A stretch of 25,640 nucleotides of DNA, taken from an uncultured Leptotrichia sp. GTDB taxonomy: Bacteria; Fusobacteriota; Fusobacteriia; Fusobacteriales; Leptotrichiaceae. Within the stretch, counting starts at the first letter, position 1. Each line of letters starts with the position of its first letter. The notes under the pieces are model-generated. The model ran no database searches. It saw nothing but the letters and a program-made list of their open reading frames with translations, and was not told the DNA's origin. The DNA is taken from positions 1-25,640 of the forward strand of contig CALEXX010000026.1 of NCBI GenBank assembly GCA_937925095.1, read 5' to 3'. Position numbers and translations under genes: made by a program. Shown here in pieces: positions 8,330-16,403 of the stretch.

Positions 8330-8793
8330 TGAAGGGTAAAAAGATTGCAGATTATATTAACGTGGATACAATTATTCTGGATTTAAAGTCGAAAAATAAA
8401 AATGCTGTTATTAAAGAGCTTTATGAAGGTATTAAAAATAAAGATACTGTGAAAAATGAAGAATTAGGACTTAGCGATATTTATGCAAGGGAAGCAATTG
8501 GTTCAACTGGAATAGGTAAAGGTGTAGCGTTACCACATGCTAAAACAAAGGCAGTAGATGAGCTTATAGTAACTTTTGGTGTTTCTAAAAATGGGATAGA
8601 GTATGATTCCCTTGATGAAGAAGATGTAAAAATATTTTTTATGTTCCTATGTCCTGAAGAAAATACACAGGAATATCTGACAGTTTTAGCAAGAATTTCA
8701 AGATGGATTAAAGAGGATAGATTTAGGGAAAATCTTCTAAAAGCAAAAACAGCAGAAGAAGTAATTGAAATTATCAGAGCAGAAGAAAATTAG
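8329..8793 (+). CDS. PTS EIIA domain protein, PtsN/fructose type
   Basis: Single-domain phosphotransferase EIIA protein of 154 residues, the size expected for EIIA-Ntr/EIIA-Fru. The phosphorylation site is His70 in GKGVALPHAKT, preceded by the family pattern REAIGSTGIGKG. The C-terminal part (EYLTVLARISRWI) also fits. No EIIB, EIIC or sugar-catabolism gene is adjacent, so a regulatory EIIA-Ntr-like role is more likely than transport; this is inference. Its ATG overlaps the recO stop by one base. After its stop, the 84-nt gap contains the proposed nrdR promoter. Confidence 0.85.
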   Translation: MKGKKIADYINVDTIILDLKSKNKNAVIKELYEGIKNKDTVKNEELGLSDIYAREAIGSTGIGKGVALPHAKTKAVDELIVTFGVSKNGIEYDSLDEEDVKIFFMFLCPEENTQEYLTVLARISRWIKEDRFRENLLKAKTAEEVIEIIRAEEN

Positions 8794-8811
8794 AAATACT
8801 GTTATATCAGG

Positions 8812-8839
8812 TTGTTATATTAAGTTAATAATATATAAA
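8812..8839 (+). promoter_or_regulatory. Possible internal promoter for nrdR
   Basis: TTGTTA (8812-8817), a 16-bp spacer and TATAAA (8834-8839) lie in the only sizeable gap of the operon between mreC and lolE. A direct repeat GTTATAT occurs at 8801-8807 and 8814-8820. The match is moderate in AT-rich DNA, so it is tentative. Confidence 0.4.
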
Positions 8840-8877
8840 TTACAAAATTAAAGTTATAAAGATGAAGGGGAAAAATT

Positions 8878-9333
8878 ATGAAATGTCCATTTTGCGGAAG
8901 TGAAAATACCAAAGTAATAGATAGCAGGGCATATTCTGATGGAAACTCTATAAAAAGACGTCGGGAATGTGAAGATTGTAAAAAAAGATTTACTACACAT
9001 GAAAAAGTTGTGGAGTTAACTTTGTACGTAGTAAAGAAAGATGGAACAAAACAATCTTATTCCAGGGAAAAAGTCCGTAAAGGAATTGCCCGTTCTTTGG
9101 TAAAAAGAAAAGTTGATTCTGAAAGAATTGAAGAGGCAATAGATAAAATTGAGAGGGAAATTCTCACAAAGTATTCTGGTGAAATAAAATCAAGTGATTT
9201 AGGGAATATAATAATGTCGTATCTTCTTGAACTTGATGAGATAGCCTATGTCAGATTTGCCTCTGTTTATAAAAAATTTGACAGTCTGGAAAGCTTTATA
9301 AAGGAAATTGAAAAAATAAGAAAAGAAAAATAA
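8878..9333 (+). CDS. nrdR: Transcriptional repressor NrdR
   Basis: Zinc-ribbon/ATP-cone repressor of ribonucleotide reductase genes, sensing ATP/dATP. 151 residues, the standard length. The zinc ribbon uses C3, C6, C31 and C34 (CPFCGSEN... and CEDCKKRF), followed by the family motif FTTHEKV. The ATP-cone domain spans about residues 49-139 (VVKKDGTKQSYSREKVRKG onward). AAGGGG lies 6-7 nt before the ATG. No ribonucleotide reductase gene is in the window, so its targets lie elsewhere. It is followed 29 nt later by the FtsB/DivIC-like gene. Confidence 0.95.
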   Translation: MKCPFCGSENTKVIDSRAYSDGNSIKRRRECEDCKKRFTTHEKVVELTLYVVKKDGTKQSYSREKVRKGIARSLVKRKVDSERIEEAIDKIEREILTKYSGEIKSSDLGNIIMSYLLELDEIAYVRFASVYKKFDSLESFIKEIEKIRKEK

Positions 9334-9362
9334 CTTAATACGTAAATTAAGGAGAAAAGTAA

Positions 9363-9635
9363 ATGGGAAAAAAATTATTTTTAATTTTTAACATTGGATT
9401 TATAATGTTAATTGGAATGATGCTATATCAGGCTTTCAGGATATACCTTATGAAGGAAAGTATAAATACTGAAATAATAATGCTGGAAGAAAAAGTCAAT
9501 GAATATGCCGACAAAAAGAAAAATCTACAAAGTAAAATTGATAATTTCAGTGAAGAAGAAAAAATAGAAAGAATAGCAAGAGACAGATTAAATATGAAAA
9601 AAGAAGGAGAGATTATTTATAAAGTTGTTGAGTAG
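9363..9635 (+). CDS. Septum formation initiator protein, FtsB/DivIC family
   Basis: Small bitopic division protein that, with FtsL and FtsQ/DivIB partners, activates septal peptidoglycan synthesis. 90 residues: a short cytoplasmic N-terminus, one membrane helix (about 5-25), a coiled coil (about 30-65, rich in EEKVNEYADKKKNLQSKI) and the conserved tail IERIARDRLNMKKEGEIIYKVV, which matches the FtsB/DivIC C-terminal pattern. AAGGAG precedes the ATG. FtsL is an alternative by topology, but the tail argues for FtsB/DivIC. Confidence 0.8.
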   Translation: MGKKLFLIFNIGFIMLIGMMLYQAFRIYLMKESINTEIIMLEEKVNEYADKKKNLQSKIDNFSEEEKIERIARDRLNMKKEGEIIYKVVE

Positions 9636-9688
9636 AAAAATTTAGATTTATTAAATTTCTGTTCTATAAATTTATAAATGAAGAAAAT

Positions 9689-10189
9689 ATGTTTGACTTG
9701 TATGATTTAAAAAAACTTGAAGAAAATTTAAACACATTTAAAATAGAAGGCGAAAAGGAAATGTATATATTCAGAGGAAATAAAAGATATATTATTTTGT
9801 CGTCTATTTTTTTTATAGTTATCTTATTTGTTGCCTTAAATTCTATTTATAAGATAGTTTCAGGAGCAGAAAAGGTGACTGTTATTAAAATAATTTTGAT
9901 TGGAGTATTACTGGTTTATGTTTTATTTGCATTTACTTCATTGATAAGATATAAGATTTATGTTAAGGGAAAGGAAATTATTTCAGGAAAATTGAAAATA
10001 AATATGGATAATATAAAATCAGCAACAGTGAAAATAGACAGAGTAAAGGGAAACAGATATGACAGGTTTCTTGAAATTATATCTGATGACAGCAGAATGA
10101 TTAAATTTAGACTGAATATAGAAAATCAGTTGTTATTTCTAAAAATTATTCAAAATAATATAAAGGAAAGATTCAGTATAAAAAATTAA
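9689..10189 (+). CDS. Unknown membrane protein with two predicted helices
   Basis: I do not recognise this family. 166 residues: a soluble N-terminal 33 residues, two membrane helices (about 34-57 and 64-86), then an 80-residue C-terminal part with alternating hydrophobic strands (YKIYVKGKEIISGKLKI, then ATVKIDRV, FLEIISDD, MIKFRL) and a final helix. A PH-like fold, as in other small two-helix bacterial membrane proteins, would fit but is only a guess from the pattern. The ribosome binding site before the ATG at 9689 is weak (GAAGAAAA). Another in-frame ATG at 9761 would remove the first 24 residues. It lies between the division gene and the Deg-type protease in the same operon. Confidence 0.65.
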   Translation: MFDLYDLKKLEENLNTFKIEGEKEMYIFRGNKRYIILSSIFFIVILFVALNSIYKIVSGAEKVTVIKIILIGVLLVYVLFAFTSLIRYKIYVKGKEIISGKLKINMDNIKSATVKIDRVKGNRYDRFLEIISDDSRMIKFRLNIENQLLFLKIIQNNIKERFSIKN

Positions 10190-10216
10190 TAACTATACGA
10201 AAGGAAGTGAAGGAAG

Positions 10217-11647
10217 TTGAAAAAACTCTTAATAATAATTAATTTACTTATATGTATGACTATATTTTCAGAAGATGTAGCAGTAAAAAAAGCTCTTGTA
10301 AAAGTTTATACTTCACATCAGCTTTTTGATTATCTTTCTCCGTGGCAGTATGGTCAAAGTGCAAATTCTACAGCTACGGGATTTATAATTGATGGAGAAA
10401 GGATTATAACGAATGCTCATGCAGTTTTAAATTCTAAATTTCTGCAGGTGAGAAAAGAAGGGGATTCAAAAAAATATAAGGCAGTTGTAAAATTTACTTC
10501 AGAAGAATATGATCTTGCTTTAGTTGAAATTGAAGATAAATCATTTTTTAATGGTACAGTTCCATTAAAATTAGGAACATTGCCTGAAATTCAGGAAAAA
10601 CTAACTGTGTATGGGTATCCTTTAGGAGGGGATAAGTTAAGTACGACACAGGGAATTGTTTCAAGAATGGAGCACAATACATATACTCTGACCAATCGTA
10701 AATTTCTGATAGGTCAGACTGATGCGGCAATAAATAGTGGTAACAGTGGAGGACCAGTTGTAAGTAAGGGAAAAGTTGCAGGAGTTGCTTTTGCAGGATT
10801 AAATTCAGCAGATAACATAGGATATTTTATTCCTGTAAATATATTAAATAATTTTCTTGAAGATATTAAGGATGGGAAATATGATGGTCCACCGGCTTTA
10901 GGACTGGAATGGTCAGAACTTGAAAGTCCTTCTCATAGAAAAATGCTTGGAATAGAAGATAAAACAGGTGGAATTCTTATAAAGAAAGTATTTAAAAATT
11001 CACCATTTGAAGGAGTTCTTCAAAAAAATGATGTACTTATGAAACTGGATAATTATCCTATTGAATATGATGGAACAGTGGAATTTAGAAAAAATGAAAA
11101 AACAGACTATACTTATGTGAATCAGCAAAAAAGATATGGAGATAGTTTGAATTATGAAATTATAAGAGATAAAAAGACTAAAACAGGTCAAGTAAAATTA
11201 AATAAAAAGGATATAGAATATACAGTTGTGACAAATGTTACAATTGAAACTCCGCCTTCTTACATGGTGTATGGAGGGCTGTTATTTGAACCACTTACTA
11301 GTAATTATATGGCAGGAGTAGTTGAAAAACTAGGATCTGTATATGATAAGGAAGAATTGTATAAAGATTATAAACAGCTTGTTGTACTTGTGAGGGTATT
11401 ACCTTTTGATGTCAACTTGGGATATACAGATGCAGAACATGAAATTATTGTAAAGGTAAATGGAGAAAAATATAAGGATTTTAAAGATTTTGCCCAGAAG
11501 GTAAAAAATGTAAAATCAGGATTCATTGTTTTTGAAAATGACAAAGGTGATGAAATAGTTCTGGATGTAAAAGAAGTGGCAGAGCAGAAGGAAGAACTGC
11601 TGCAAAACTATAATATATCCTCAGATATGTCAGATGATATAAGATAA
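10217..11647 (+). CDS. Exported trypsin-like serine protease with PDZ domains (Deg/HtrA family)
   Basis: Probable periplasmic quality-control protease. 476 residues with a signal peptide (about 1-18, MKKLLIIINLLICMTIFS). The S1C catalytic triad is complete: His68 (TNAHAV), Asp99 (YDLALVE) and Ser177 (NSGNSGGP). A PDZ-like domain follows at about 228-330 (GILIKKVFKNSPFEGVLQKNDVL), then a second region at about 345-460 with PDZ-like elements (GGLLFEPLTSNYM, EIIVKVNGEKYKDF). This layout and length are closer to the Deg proteins of the plant Deg9/Deg2 kind than to compact DegP. The start is a TTG at 10217 with two purine-rich AAGGAAG stretches just upstream. The stop is 19 nt before the Lol permease gene. 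Confidence 0.87.
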   Translation: MKKLLIIINLLICMTIFSEDVAVKKALVKVYTSHQLFDYLSPWQYGQSANSTATGFIIDGERIITNAHAVLNSKFLQVRKEGDSKKYKAVVKFTSEEYDLALVEIEDKSFFNGTVPLKLGTLPEIQEKLTVYGYPLGGDKLSTTQGIVSRMEHNTYTLTNRKFLIGQTDAAINSGNSGGPVVSKGKVAGVAFAGLNSADNIGYFIPVNILNNFLEDIKDGKYDGPPALGLEWSELESPSHRKMLGIEDKTGGILIKKVFKNSPFEGVLQKNDVLMKLDNYPIEYDGTVEFRKNEKTDYTYVNQQKRYGDSLNYEIIRDKKTKTGQVKLNKKDIEYTVVTNVTIETPPSYMVYGGLLFEPLTSNYMAGVVEKLGSVYDKEELYKDYKQLVVLVRVLPFDVNLGYTDAEHEIIVKVNGEKYKDFKDFAQKVKNVKSGFIVFENDKGDEIVLDVKEVAEQKEELLQNYNISSDMSDDIR

Positions 11648-11666
11648 AAAGGAAGGAAATGAAGAG

Positions 11667-12830
11667 ATGGTAGAATTTTTTATAGCTGTCAGACACATAC
11701 TGGAAAGAAAATTTCAGAGTATATTTTCTATATTGGGAGTAGCGATTGCAGTAACAGTATTTATTGTCTCATTAACAGTATCAAATGGACTTGGAAAAAA
11801 TATGATAACTTCATTGCTGACATTAAGTCCTCATATACAGATAAAGAGTACTAAAGGAAGTTTTTTTGATAATTATAATGATGTAATAGAAAAAACAAAA
11901 GGAATAAAAGATGTAAAGGCTGTCATTCCACAAATAAACAGCCAGTCAATTATAAAATTTGATAATTTTGCAAAGGGTGTACTGGCAAAGGGAATGGAAG
12001 CAGAAAATGTAAAAAATGATTTAAAGCTGAGAATAGTGAAGGGTAATAATAATATTTCCGAATTAAATTCAATACTTATTGGTGAAGGGCTTTCAAAGGA
12101 AATGGATTTGAAAGTAGGAGATGAGCTAAGTCTTGTTTCAGCAGAAAATAAAGAATTAAAACTTACTGTAAAAGGAATATTTAAAACAGGATTTCTAGAC
12201 TATGATTCCAATCTGGTTATAATTCCTCTTAGAACAATGCAAATAATGGGAGAACAAGGGGAAGTGGCAACAGAAATAGGAATCATAACAGGAAATCCAC
12301 AAAAAATTGAAGAAGTGGAAGCACAGGTTTATGAGAAACTTCAAAATGACAATTTTAGTGTTATAAGCTGGAAAAAAATAAATCACAATCTTCTTAATGC
12401 AGTACAATTTGAGAAGTTTGTTTTAATTGCAATATTAAGTTTGCTTCTAATGATAGCATCTTTTGCAGTATCGGTTATTTTAAATATGATTGTAAGGGAA
12501 AAAATAAAGGATATAGGTATATTAAAATCAATAGGATACACAAACAGTCACATAAGAAATATATTTACAATAGAAGGACTTATAATAGGTGTTTCGGGAA
12601 TGCTGCTGGCAAGTGTATTATCTCCTGTTATACTTATGATACTGAAAAAACTGTTTAAAATATTTATGGGAAATTCCTATTATTATCTTGAAGAATTACC
12701 GTTATATATTTCTGTAAAGGAACTTTCAATGATATACATAGTGGCATTTGCAGTTGTATTTATTTCCACGATTTATCCGGCAGCAAGGGCGGCAAAGATG
12801 AAACCGGTGGAGGCGTTGAAATATGAATAA
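11667..12830 (+). CDS. ABC transporter permease, LolC/LolE (MacB/FtsX) type
   Basis: Inner-membrane subunit of an ABC transporter that probably releases outer-membrane lipoproteins to a LolA-type carrier. 387 residues. Topology fits the family: helix 1 at about 18-40, a large periplasmic domain (about 45-240), then three helices (about 250-275, 300-325, 355-378) forming the FtsX-type core. The cytoplasmic coupling segment is REKIKDIGILKSIGYT and the C-terminus is TIYPAARAAKMKPVEALKYE, both typical. Only one permease gene is present, so it would have to act as a homodimer (as LolF does) or pair with a subunit encoded elsewhere. It overlaps lolD by 8 bases. A MacB-like export role cannot be excluded. 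Confidence 0.83.
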   Translation: MVEFFIAVRHILERKFQSIFSILGVAIAVTVFIVSLTVSNGLGKNMITSLLTLSPHIQIKSTKGSFFDNYNDVIEKTKGIKDVKAVIPQINSQSIIKFDNFAKGVLAKGMEAENVKNDLKLRIVKGNNNISELNSILIGEGLSKEMDLKVGDELSLVSAENKELKLTVKGIFKTGFLDYDSNLVIIPLRTMQIMGEQGEVATEIGIITGNPQKIEEVEAQVYEKLQNDNFSVISWKKINHNLLNAVQFEKFVLIAILSLLLMIASFAVSVILNMIVREKIKDIGILKSIGYTNSHIRNIFTIEGLIIGVSGMLLASVLSPVILMILKKLFKIFMGNSYYYLEELPLYISVKELSMIYIVAFAVVFISTIYPAARAAKMKPVEALKYE

Positions 12831-13509
12831 TAAAGTAATTGAATTAAAAAATGTAAATAAAATATATAAAACAAAGGCTGAAGAAATACATATACTGAAA
12901 AATGTAAATTTATCCTTTTCAAAGGGAAATTTTGTCTCAATACAAGGGAAATCAGGAAGTGGAAAAACAACATTACTGAATATATTAGGGCTTCTGGATG
13001 TTCCTACAAATGGAGATATGCTTATTGACGATAAAATAATAAACTACAAGGATGAAAAAATAAAAAATAGAATAAGAAATGAAAAAATGGGATTTGTTTT
13101 CCAGTTCCATTATCTTCTTAATGAATTTACAGCATTGGAAAATGTCATGATGCCGGCTCTTATTAATAAAAAATTTAATAAAAAAGAGGTAAGGGAAAAG
13201 GCTATGGAACTTCTTGAACTTGTTGGGTTAAGTGAAAGGGTTAAACATAAACCGTTTGAGCTGTCAGGAGGGGAAAAGCAGAGGGTTGCCATTGCAAGGT
13301 CAATGATAAATGATCCTGAAATAATACTTGCAGATGAGCCCACAGGGAATTTGGACACAGAAACAAGTTTAGTGATAAATAATCTATTTAAGAAAATTAA
13401 CGAAGAGAAAAAACAGTCGATTATAATAGTTACTCACAGCCTTGAACTTGCAAATCTGGCTGAATACAGGTATAAAATAGAAAAGGGTGAATTTAACAAG
13501 GTTTTATAA
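12823..13509 (+). CDS. lolD: ABC transporter ATP-binding protein, LolD type
   Basis: ATPase subunit that powers the neighbouring LolC/E-type permease. 228 residues. Walker A is GKSGSGKTT (42-50), Q-loop Q94 (FVFQFHYLLNEFTALENVMMP, the LolD/MacB-like pattern), signature LSGGEKQR (147-154), Walker B IILADEP (167-173) and H-loop His205. The start overlaps the permease gene by 8 bases and the stop overlaps the dinB start by one (TAATG), so all three are probably translationally coupled. Orthology to LolD rather than another MacB-class ATPase rests on the Q-loop pattern and the LolA-like gene upstream. Confidence 0.88.
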   Translation: MNNKVIELKNVNKIYKTKAEEIHILKNVNLSFSKGNFVSIQGKSGSGKTTLLNILGLLDVPTNGDMLIDDKIINYKDEKIKNRIRNEKMGFVFQFHYLLNEFTALENVMMPALINKKFNKKEVREKAMELLELVGLSERVKHKPFELSGGEKQRVAIARSMINDPEIILADEPTGNLDTETSLVINNLFKKINEEKKQSIIIVTHSLELANLAEYRYKIEKGEFNKVL

Positions 13510-14579
13510 TGAAAAAAATTTATATGCATTATGATATGGATGCCTTTTTTGCTTCTGTTGAACAGAGGGAAAATCCTGACTTGAGGGGAATTCCAATTGC
13601 AGTAGGGCATGGAATTGTAACAACTGCAAGTTATGAGGCAAGGAAATTTGGAGTGAAATCTGCCATGCCTGTTGCTACAGCAAAGAAACTTTGTCCTCAT
13701 TTAAAACTTGTACCTGTAAGAAAAAACTATTATGGAAAAGTTGGAAGGGAAATACAGCGACTTATTTTAAAAATAACAGATAAATGTGAATTTGCTTCAA
13801 TAGATGAAGGATATATAGAAATTACAGAATTTGTAAAAAATAGGGATGAAAAATATATTGAAAGATTTGTTGAAGGATTCAGGAAGCATATTTATAAAAA
13901 TATAAGGCTGACTTGTTCTGTAGGAATTGGATTTAGTAAAGTCAGTGCGAAAATTGCAAGTGATATAAACAAGCCGAACAGTTATTTTATTTTTCAGAAC
14001 AGGGAACATTTTCTCTCATATATAATGGATAAAAATCTTTCAATTATTCCGGGAATTGGTAAGAAAACAAGGGAACTGCTGGGATTATTCAATATAAGGA
14101 CAGTATCTGAACTGTATAAGATAGAAAAAAAGGAACTTGTAAAAAAGTTTGGAATTAACAGGGGAGAATACCTGTATAACGTTATTAGAGGACAGCAGTT
14201 TTCTGAAATAGATAATAACAGAAAAAGACAGTCTTATGCTCATGAAGTGACCTTCAACCAGTCTATGAATGATGTTTTCGCCCTGGAGGAAGAACTGAGG
14301 GAACAGGCAGAAAAACTAAGTCACAGGTTGAAGGAATATGGAGAATTTGGAAAAACTGTAACATTGAAAATAAGGTACGCCAACTTTCTTACTTATACAA
14401 GAGCAAAAACATTGAAAAATCCTACTAATAAAACAGAAGAAATATTAAATGCGGCAATGGAAAATTTCAGGAATTTAAAGAAAAAGGATGAAGTAAGGCT
14501 GATAGGAATTCAAGTCAGCTCCATAACAAAAAGTAATATTGTACAGCTTACCTTTAATGATATGGAAAAATATGACTAA
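13509..14579 (+). CDS. dinB: DNA polymerase IV (Y-family translesion polymerase)
   Basis: Error-prone Y-family polymerase that bypasses lesions. 356 residues, the usual length. The catalytic acidic residues are visible: Asp9 (HYDMDAFFASVE, with steric-gate Phe14) and Asp99-Glu100 in SIDEGY. The little-finger domain and helix-hairpin-helix (IPGIGKKTRELLGLFNIRTV) are present. The usual SIDEAYLD motif reads SIDEGYIE. The C-terminus stops without a recognisable QL(S/F)LF-like clamp-binding motif, although VQLTFN near the end is a possible variant. The start is coupled to the lolD stop. I saw no LexA-type operator near it. Confidence 0.94.
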   Translation: MKKIYMHYDMDAFFASVEQRENPDLRGIPIAVGHGIVTTASYEARKFGVKSAMPVATAKKLCPHLKLVPVRKNYYGKVGREIQRLILKITDKCEFASIDEGYIEITEFVKNRDEKYIERFVEGFRKHIYKNIRLTCSVGIGFSKVSAKIASDINKPNSYFIFQNREHFLSYIMDKNLSIIPGIGKKTRELLGLFNIRTVSELYKIEKKELVKKFGINRGEYLYNVIRGQQFSEIDNNRKRQSYAHEVTFNQSMNDVFALEEELREQAEKLSHRLKEYGEFGKTVTLKIRYANFLTYTRAKTLKNPTNKTEEILNAAMENFRNLKKKDEVRLIGIQVSSITKSNIVQLTFNDMEKYD

Positions 14580-14617
14580 AATTGTAATATGTATAATTAA
14601 TATATTAAGGAGAAAAA

Positions 14618-14767
14618 ATGGAATTTTATAAAAGACTGATAATAAAAATATTAGAAAAAACAACAATTGGAGAAAATAATCATCTGCTGGTAAAACTTAA
14701 ATCGGGACATGATTTGACCCAAAAGGAAAGAGCTGAACTTGAAGAGCTTTTTGATTCGATTCTTTAA
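14618..14767 (+). CDS. Small protein of 49 residues, unknown function
   Basis: An uninterrupted reading frame from an ATG at 14618 to a TAA at 14765-14767, with AAGGAG 6 nt upstream, as strong as any ribosome binding site in the window. The protein starts MEFYKRLIIKILEK, has a central LLVKLKSGHDLT segment and ends in an acidic helix, ERAELEELFDSIL. It looks like a compact two-helix protein with no membrane segment and no cysteine. It lies 38 nt after dinB and before the operon terminator, so it should be on the same transcript. I do not recognise the family. Confidence 0.65.
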   Translation: MEFYKRLIIKILEKTTIGENNHLLVKLKSGHDLTQKERAELEELFDSIL

Positions 14768-14819
14768 AAGATTTCAGGATGGAAAATAATTATAATAAAA
14801 GTTGTCAAATAAATTAAGC

Positions 14820-14848
14820 TTGAATAATAGCGGTAAAAATTGTATACT
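14820..14848 (+). promoter_or_regulatory. Possible pepD promoter nested in a terminator
   Basis: TTGAAT (14820-14825), a 17-bp spacer and TATACT (14843-14848). The -10 lies in the loop of the terminator at 14826-14880. A transcript starting near 14855 would carry only the right arm and could not form that hairpin, leaving a leader of about 57 nt before the pepD ATG. An alternative pair TTGTCA (14802-14807) with TAATAG (14825-14830) is weaker. Confidence 0.45.
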
Positions 14849-14880
14849 TTAAATAGAAACATATTTTACTGCTATTTTTT
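14826..14880 (+). terminator. Rho-independent terminator of the mreC-dinB run
   Basis: A 13-bp stem pairs AATAGCGGTAAAA (14826-14838) with TTTTACTGCTATT (14864-14876), with one G-U pair, across a 25-nt loop. It is followed by a T run to 14880. It lies 58 nt after the 49-residue ORF. Confidence 0.72.
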
Positions 14881-14911
14881 AATGGAAAAAATTAAGAAAG
14901 GAAGGTTTAAC

Positions 14912-16390
14912 ATGAATATTGAAAAATTATATCCTGAAAAGGTTTTTCACTATTTTTCTGAAATTTCAAAAATACCAAGAGCTTCAAAAAAGGAAAAGGA
15001 AATTAGTGACTGGCTTGTAAAATTTGCAAAGGAAAGAAAACTGAAAGTTATACAGGATGAACATTATAATGTTATCATAAAGAAAAAGGCAACAGAAGGA
15101 TATGAAGATTTTTCACCGCTAATTCTTCAGGGACATATGGATATGGTGTGGGAAAAAAACAAAGATACAGAATTTGATTTTTCTACACAAGGTATTGAGC
15201 TGGTAATAGATGGAGATTTTTTGAAGGCAAATGGAACTACACTTGGTGCAGATAATGGAATTGCCGTTGCATATGCTTTAGCTATACTTGACAGTGACGA
15301 TATAAAACATCCTGCATTGGAAGTAGTAATAACAACAGATGAAGAAGACGGAATGTCAGGAGTCGTTAATCTTGATTTTGATGAATTTGACGGAAAAACT
15401 CTTATAAATCTTGACACAGAAGAATATGGAGAAGTGTATGTAAGTAGTGCAGGTGGTACAAGAACAGAAACAAAATTTATATTTGAAACAAAAAAAATAG
15501 GAAATGGATACACTCCTATTTCGATAGAAGTAAAGGGACTTTCAGGTGGGCATTCAGGAGCGGAAATTCACAAAAATCTGGGTAACTCCATAAAAATATT
15601 ATCAGAAGTGCTTTATCATTTGAGCAAAAGATATGAAATGTCACTTGTTCATATTGACGGTGGAGGAAAAGTAAATGCGATACCTAGGGAAGCAGTTGCT
15701 GAAATAGCAGTAAAACTAGACGGAGATAGTATAGATGAATTGAAAAAGCTTTCAGGACTTGCATTTGAAAATATATTAAAAGATTTCAAAGTTTCTGACA
15801 AGTCACCTATATTAGCAATTGAAAAGATTGAAGAAAAGAACTTGGGAATTTCTCTTGGAGATACTTTAAATATAATAAATTTCCTTCATGAAGTACCTAA
15901 CGGTGTTCTGGAAATGAGTAAACATATAGAAGGGCTTGTAGAAACTTCTATAAATATAGGGTTTATAAGCACTGAAATTGTTGATGGAAATGTAAAAATA
16001 AGAATTAAGTCGCTGGCAAGAAGTATGGCAAACGATCCATTAAATAAACTTGTGGAAGAAGTTACAGATTTAACAAGAAAACATGATGCAAACATAAAAA
16101 TAGCGGCTTCAAATCCATCATGGGAATATAAGGAAGATTCAAAAATTAGAGAACTGATTGAAAAATCATTTAAAGAAATTACTGGAAATAAACCTGTCAT
16201 AAAAGCAATACACGCAGGTCTGGAATGTGGTGTCTTTACTCAAAATATAAAAGATGCAGATGTAGTATCAATAGGACCAAACATCTACGGAGCACATACT
16301 CCTGAAGAAAGAATGGATATAAAATCTGTAGGTGAAACATGGGAATGGCTATTAAAAATTCTGGAAAACTATAATATAAAGGAAGATTAA
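14912..16390 (+). CDS. pepD: Aminoacyl-histidine dipeptidase, M20 family (PepD)
   Basis: Cytoplasmic zinc dipeptidase that hydrolyses Xaa-His and other dipeptides. The ATG at 14912 is used because AAGGAAGG lies just upstream and the protein then begins MNIEKLYPEKVFHYFSEISKIPR, the usual family start. An in-frame ATG at 14840 lies inside the terminator loop. 492 residues, normal length. Metal and catalytic residues: His75 and Asp77 (LQGHMDMVWE), Asp114 (LGADNGIAVA), Glu144/Glu145 (TTDEEDGMSG), and the C-terminal His in AIHAGLECGVF. A lid/dimerisation domain lies between. rnmV follows after 13 nt, so the two may be cotranscribed. Confidence 0.93.
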   Translation: MNIEKLYPEKVFHYFSEISKIPRASKKEKEISDWLVKFAKERKLKVIQDEHYNVIIKKKATEGYEDFSPLILQGHMDMVWEKNKDTEFDFSTQGIELVIDGDFLKANGTTLGADNGIAVAYALAILDSDDIKHPALEVVITTDEEDGMSGVVNLDFDEFDGKTLINLDTEEYGEVYVSSAGGTRTETKFIFETKKIGNGYTPISIEVKGLSGGHSGAEIHKNLGNSIKILSEVLYHLSKRYEMSLVHIDGGGKVNAIPREAVAEIAVKLDGDSIDELKKLSGLAFENILKDFKVSDKSPILAIEKIEEKNLGISLGDTLNIINFLHEVPNGVLEMSKHIEGLVETSINIGFISTEIVDGNVKIRIKSLARSMANDPLNKLVEEVTDLTRKHDANIKIAASNPSWEYKEDSKIRELIEKSFKEITGNKPVIKAIHAGLECGVFTQNIKDADVVSIGPNIYGAHTPEERMDIKSVGETWEWLLKILENYNIKED

Positions 16391-16403
16391 AGTAGAAAAA
16401 TTA

